From positions 1 to 8,825 of the forward strand of contig JASHRY010000346.1 of the NCBI GenBank assembly GCA_030037105.1: a stretch of DNA of 8,825 nt, in the 5' to 3' direction. Within the stretch, counting starts at the first letter, position 1. Every line of letters starts with the position of its first letter. This document shows positions 5,904 to 8,825 of the stretch, one piece after another. The translations under genes and the position numbers were made by a program. The stretch comes from Xanthobacteraceae bacterium. Its GTDB lineage: Bacteria; Pseudomonadota; Alphaproteobacteria; Rhizobiales; Xanthobacteraceae. The notes beneath the pieces were generated by a model. That model was not told where the DNA came from and ran no database searches. It saw only the letters and a program-made list of their open reading frames with translations.

Positions 5904-6926
5904 ATGCGCGCGCTCACGCTCGTCGCCGACCGCAGAATCGAGCTTTGCAATGTGGCGATCCCTCCCGCGCCGGCGGCGGACGAGGTGCAGATCGGCATTA
6001 AGGCGATCGGCCTCAACCACATCGACGTTTGGGGCTGGCGCGGCATGGCGTTCGCCAGGCGCAGCCTGCCGCTCGTCGTCGGCGTTGAGGCCGCGGGCGA
6101 GGTCGTCGCGGTCGGCTCCCAGGTCGATTCACCCAGCGTCGGCGATCGCGTCGTCGCCTATGGCGCGCTCACCTGCGGGACTTGCGCGGCCTGCCGCGAT
6201 GGCCGCGACAACCTTTGTGAAAACGTCGGCGGCATCATGGGCTTTCATGTCGATGGTTTCGCCCGCGATCTCATCAACATGCCGGCGCGGCTGGTGATCC
6301 CGATCCCGGACGGCGTGAGCCTGCGCGACGCCGCCTGTGCGCCGGTCGCCTTCGCGACCGTGCAGCACATGCTGTTCGACAATGCCAGGCTGGCGCCGGG
6401 CGAAACAATCCTGGTGCAGGCCGGAGGTTCCGGCATCGGCACGGCCGCCATCAGGATGGCGAAGGCGATCGGTTGCACCGTCATTACCACCGTCGGCGAC
6501 GACGACAAGGCGGCGAAGGCCAAGGCGCTCGGCGCCGACCACGTGATCAATTATCGCACCGAGCGCTTCGAAGGCGTGGTGCGCAAGCTCACGGCGAAGA
6601 AGGGCGTCGATGTCGCCTTCGAACATGTCGGTCCGGACACGTTCAACGGCTCGCTGCTGTGCCTCAAGCGCGGCGGGCGACTGGTCACCTGCGGTTCGAC
6701 ATCGGGCCAGTCGACGACCGTCAACCTGTTTCAGCTCTATTTGCGGCAATATCGCATCTTCGGCTCGTTCGGCGCCTCGCTGCGCAACGTCCGCGAGAGC
6801 CTCGCCAAGATGGCCTCCGGCCTCTTGCCGGTGATCGACACCGAGGTCGCGCTCGCCGATTTCGAGCACGCTTTGGCGCGGCTTGAAAGCCGGCGGGTGT
6901 TCGGCAAGATTGTCGTCATGTTCTAG
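5904..6926 (+). CDS. adh2XL: Medium-chain dehydrogenase/reductase Adh2XL
   Basis: 340 aa from ATG 5904, which gives the family N-terminus MRALTLVADRRIEL; a GTG at 5808 would add 32 unlikely residues. Four cysteines, C91, C94, C97 and C105 (CxxCxxCx7C), are the structural zinc site. The Rossmann motif is AGGSGIG at 173-179. The catalytic zinc ligands of true alcohol dehydrogenases are missing: LNHIDVWGWRG has N38 where Cys is expected, and VVGVEAAG replaces the usual GHE. It is therefore probably an NAD(P)H-dependent reductase rather than a zinc alcohol dehydrogenase. As the only reductase in the cluster, it could serve as the enoyl reductase of VLCFA elongation or act on the terminal oxygen function; neither is shown by sequence. 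The ribosome site before 5904 is weak, so coupling to fabF1XL may matter. Confidence 0.9.
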   Translation: MRALTLVADRRIELCNVAIPPAPAADEVQIGIKAIGLNHIDVWGWRGMAFARRSLPLVVGVEAAGEVVAVGSQVDSPSVGDRVVAYGALTCGTCAACRDGRDNLCENVGGIMGFHVDGFARDLINMPARLVIPIPDGVSLRDAACAPVAFATVQHMLFDNARLAPGETILVQAGGSGIGTAAIRMAKAIGCTVITTVGDDDKAAKAKALGADHVINYRTERFEGVVRKLTAKKGVDVAFEHVGPDTFNGSLLCLKRGGRLVTCGSTSGQSTTVNLFQLYLRQYRIFGSFGASLRNVRESLAKMASGLLPVIDTEVALADFEHALARLESRRVFGKIVVMF

Positions 6927-6950
6927 CGCAGTCGCAATGAGATAGCGTCA

Positions 6951-7943
6951 ATGCGAACTCAAATTGCGACCGGCCCCGCCGATTCCGGCAAACACCGGGC
7001 TCATCCGATGCTGCGGCGTTGGCGGCGGGTGTTGCGGCGACATCGCAAAGCCGCGGCCGACGCGGCGATCGGCGCCGCCGCGGTCGGATTGTTGCGGGCG
7101 ATCAAGCGCATGAATTGCGAACGGACGGCGGATTTTGCCGGCGCCGTGATGCGCAATGTAGGCCCGCTTCTCAAGGAACAACGCATCGGCCGCGCCAACC
7201 TCCGCGCCGCCTTTCCGGAAAAATCCGACGCCGAGATCAAGAAAATCCTAGCCGGCGTCTGGGACAATCTCGGCCGGGTGGCGGCCGAGTTCGCCCACCT
7301 CGACGAATTCCAGGTCGAGGGCGCCGAGGGCTGCCGAACCTCCATGCCGCAAACCGTGCGCCTCTCGCCGCAAACGATAGAGCGCGCCCAACGCATCAGA
7401 GAGAGCGGCAAGCCGGTGATCGCTTTCGCGGCGCATCTCGCCAATTGGGAAATCTCCGCCCTGGTCGTGAAATTGCTCGGTTTCAAATCGGCCGTGCTTT
7501 ACCGGCGGCCGAACATCGCGGCCATCGGCGACATAGTCACTCAGATGCGCACGCCGCTCATGGGCGAGTTGGTGCAGGCCGGCCTTGATGCGCCGGTGAA
7601 GCTCGCCCGGCTTTTGCAATCCGGCGTCCACGTCGGGATGCTCGCCGATCAGCATTATACGAAGGGCGTCGAGGTGGCGTTTTTCGGCCGCCGCTGCCTC
7701 GCCAATCCGCTGCTCGCGTTTCTTGCCCGCCAGGTCGAATGCCTGATCATCGGCATGCGGATCGTGCGACTGCCCGACGGCCACTGTTTCTGGGGTGAAA
7801 TAACCGAGCCGATCGATCCGCCGCGCGAGGCCGGCGGCCGCATCGACATTCAGGGCACCATGCAGGCGATCACCTCGGTGATCGAGGACTGGGTGCGCGA
7901 GCATCCCCAGCAATGGCTCTGGTTGCACCGCAGGTGGCGCTAG
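6951..7943 (+). CDS. lpxXL: Lipid A VLCFA acyltransferase LpxXL (LpxL/HtrB family)
   Basis: 330 aa of the lysophospholipid/lipid A acyltransferase family. The catalytic HX4E box is H162-E167 (AAHLANWE); NLRAAFPEKS (83-92), MLADQHY (230-236) and the C-terminal WLWLHRRWR are further family hallmarks. It should attach the AcpXL-bound very long acyl chain as a secondary substituent on lipid A at the inner membrane. A weakly hydrophobic segment at 34-51 with a strongly basic stretch before it (LRRWRRVLRRHRK) is a likely membrane anchor. ATG 6951 lies 24 nt after adh2XL with a poor ribosome site; M20 (7008) is an alternative start. Being last in the acpXL operon supports VLCFA transfer over lauroyl transfer. 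The TAG stop merges into a repeat element. Confidence 0.92.
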   Translation: MRTQIATGPADSGKHRAHPMLRRWRRVLRRHRKAAADAAIGAAAVGLLRAIKRMNCERTADFAGAVMRNVGPLLKEQRIGRANLRAAFPEKSDAEIKKILAGVWDNLGRVAAEFAHLDEFQVEGAEGCRTSMPQTVRLSPQTIERAQRIRESGKPVIAFAAHLANWEISALVVKLLGFKSAVLYRRPNIAAIGDIVTQMRTPLMGELVQAGLDAPVKLARLLQSGVHVGMLADQHYTKGVEVAFFGRRCLANPLLAFLARQVECLIIGMRIVRLPDGHCFWGEITEPIDPPREAGGRIDIQGTMQAITSVIEDWVREHPQQWLWLHRRWR

Positions 7944-8063
7944 AGCAGATCCGGAAAAAGCCTGCCCCGGACTTGATCCGGGGTGGAAACCGGCTTTGCG
8001 AAAAGATCGCTCCACCAAAAAGCCAGAGCGGGATGACGACTCGAAGATAAGTCATCCCGCTCT
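7944..8063. repeat. Rhizobiales-type intergenic repeat, copy 2
   Basis: It begins in TAGAGC at the lpxXL stop, as copy 1 does at 1226. The order of parts is ATCCGGAAAAAG, then an embedded perfect hairpin CCCCGGA (7965-7971), CTTGA, TCCGGGG (7977-7983), then GGAAACCGGCTTTGCG. It ends with a perfect 13-bp stem, AGAGCGGGATGAC (8025-8037) and GTCATCCCGCTCT (8051-8063), around a 13-nt loop. The CCCCGGA hairpin is absent from copy 1 and looks like a second, nested palindromic repeat. On the minus strand the 13-bp stem is followed by GGCTTTTTGG, so it could also terminate transcription from the right. Confidence 0.7.
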
Positions 8064-8069
8064 AAATAT

Positions 8070-8093
8070 AAGCCCGTCGCCTCCTGCGGGCTT
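8070..8093 (-). terminator. Candidate terminator of the polyamine-binding protein gene
   Basis: AAGCCCG (8070-8076) and CGGGCTT (8087-8093) form a perfect 7-bp stem with a 10-nt loop. Read on the minus strand it is followed by ATATTTAG, a short U-rich run, and it lies about 70 bp after the stop of the 8166-8825 gene. The 13-bp stem next to it may act as a back-up. Nothing notable is seen in 8094-8165. Confidence 0.4.
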
Positions 8094-8165
8094 GCCTCTC
8101 TCCGCTCACGGACGCCACATCCGGATGCGCAGCCGGCCGGAGGCGGGATCCGACACGGAGCAGCC

Positions 8166-8825
8166 TCACCTTCCCGTCTTGATTCGCGTCCACAACCGAT
8201 TGATGAGCCGCTGCGTTTTTTGGTCGTGCGCGACGATCGTGTAGAGGTTTGCCATGGTGGCGGCATCCGGATAGATGGTGCGGTCGTCGAGGATCGATTT
8301 ATCGATGAATTGCTGGCTGGCCAGGTTGCCGTTGGCGTAGGAAATGAAATTCGTGTTCCTCGCGGCCACTTCGGGCTTGAGCAGATAATTGATGAGCGCG
8401 TGCGCCTCGGCGACATCGGGCGCGTCGCTCGGGATGGCGAGATTGTCGAACCACAATTGCGCGCCCTCCCTCGGGATCACGTAGCCGATCGCAATCCCGC
8501 TTTTCGCCTCTGCCGCGCGCCTTTGCGCCTGCTTGATGTCGCCGGAGAAACCGACGACGAAGCAGATTTCGCCGGATGCAAGCGCATTGAGATATTCCGA
8601 CGAATGGAATTTGCGCACATACGGCCTGATCTTCAGCAGCAGCTCGGTCGCCCGTTCCAGATCGCCCGGATCGCTCGAATTCGGATCGAGATGGAGATAA
8701 TGGAGCGCGGCCGGCATGATATCGTCGGAAGAATCGAGAAGGTGGACGCCGCAATCCTCGAATCTGGCGATTTTCTTCGGGTCGAACGCGTCGCTCCAGG
8801 AATCGATCGCTTCGTTCGGCCGCAG
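8166..8825 (-). CDS. PotF/PotD-type polyamine ABC transporter substrate-binding protein (5' end outside window)
   Basis: 219 C-terminal residues are visible, open to the window edge and ending at TGA (8168-8166). The sequence matches the second lobe and hinge of spermidine/putrescine-binding proteins: WSDAFDPKKIARFEDCGVHLLDS, a block at ALHYLHLDPNSSD, the SGDIKQAQRRA loop, then IPREGAQLWFDNLAIPSDAP and the C-terminal NRLWTRIKTGR. The signal peptide and first lobe lie beyond the edge. The closest family is PotF (putrescine-binding), judged by the GAQLWFDNLAIP and WTRIKTGR segments, but substrate specificity cannot be read from this half. The gene converges on lpxXL and is functionally unrelated to it. 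Permease and ATPase genes would be expected outside the window. A Met codon at 8717 is internal, not a start. Confidence 0.88.
   Translation of the reverse strand: MRPNEAIDSWSDAFDPKKIARFEDCGVHLLDSSDDIMPAALHYLHLDPNSSDPGDLERATELLLKIRPYVRKFHSSEYLNALASGEICFVVGFSGDIKQAQRRAAEAKSGIAIGYVIPREGAQLWFDNLAIPSDAPDVAEAHALINYLLKPEVAARNTNFISYANGNLASQQFIDKSILDDRTIYPDAATMANLYTIVAHDQKTQRLINRLWTRIKTGR

Noticed and set aside
6129..6869. 246-codon minus-strand frame opposite adh2XL
   Set aside because: Shadow of adh2XL with no domain signature.

Overview
This high-GC window looks like a Hyphomicrobiales (Rhizobiales) alphaproteobacterial chromosome. The evidence is a complete very-long-chain fatty acid (VLCFA) lipid A operon of the rhizobial acpXL type, plus intergenic palindromic repeats of a kind common in that order. 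The repeats and codon use hint at the Bradyrhizobium/Xanthobacteraceae side, but that is only an inference.

Layout. 1-564 (+): 3' part of a class I SAM-dependent methyltransferase, cut by the window edge. 614-1228 (+): a cysteine-free carboxymuconolactone-decarboxylase-family protein. 1229-1513: intergenic, two palindromic repeat elements. 1514-2068 (-): periplasmic copper chaperone PCu(A)C with a His/Met-rich tail. 2069-2566: about 500 bp divergent regulatory region with nested inverted repeats, candidate promoters both ways and a possible short leader ORF. 2567-7943 (+): acpXL, fabZXL, fabF2XL, fabF1XL, adh2XL, lpxXL, tightly packed with coupled stop/start codons. 7944-8165: intergenic, a second copy of the first repeat family plus hairpins between convergent genes. 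8166-8825 (-): C-terminal part of a PotF/PotD-type polyamine-binding protein, cut by the window edge.

How the genes work together. AcpXL carries the growing VLCFA. FabF1XL (intact Cys-His-His) should catalyse condensation and FabZXL (His/Glu) dehydration. The MDR-family Adh2XL is the only reductase in the cluster. LpxXL should transfer the finished acyl chain, 27-hydroxyoctacosanoate in studied rhizobia, to lipid A. No ketoreductase (FabG) or classical enoyl reductase (FabI) is encoded here, so these may be borrowed from housekeeping fatty acid synthesis.

The most striking observation is FabF2XL. It keeps the ketosynthase fold signature, but by my alignment to FabF1XL the nucleophilic Cys is Glu, the first catalytic His is Gly and the conserved Lys is Gly. 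It is encoded immediately before, and coupled to, the intact FabF1XL. This resembles the KS-alpha/chain-length-factor pair of type II polyketide synthases and suggests a non-catalytic partner that could set the C28 chain length.
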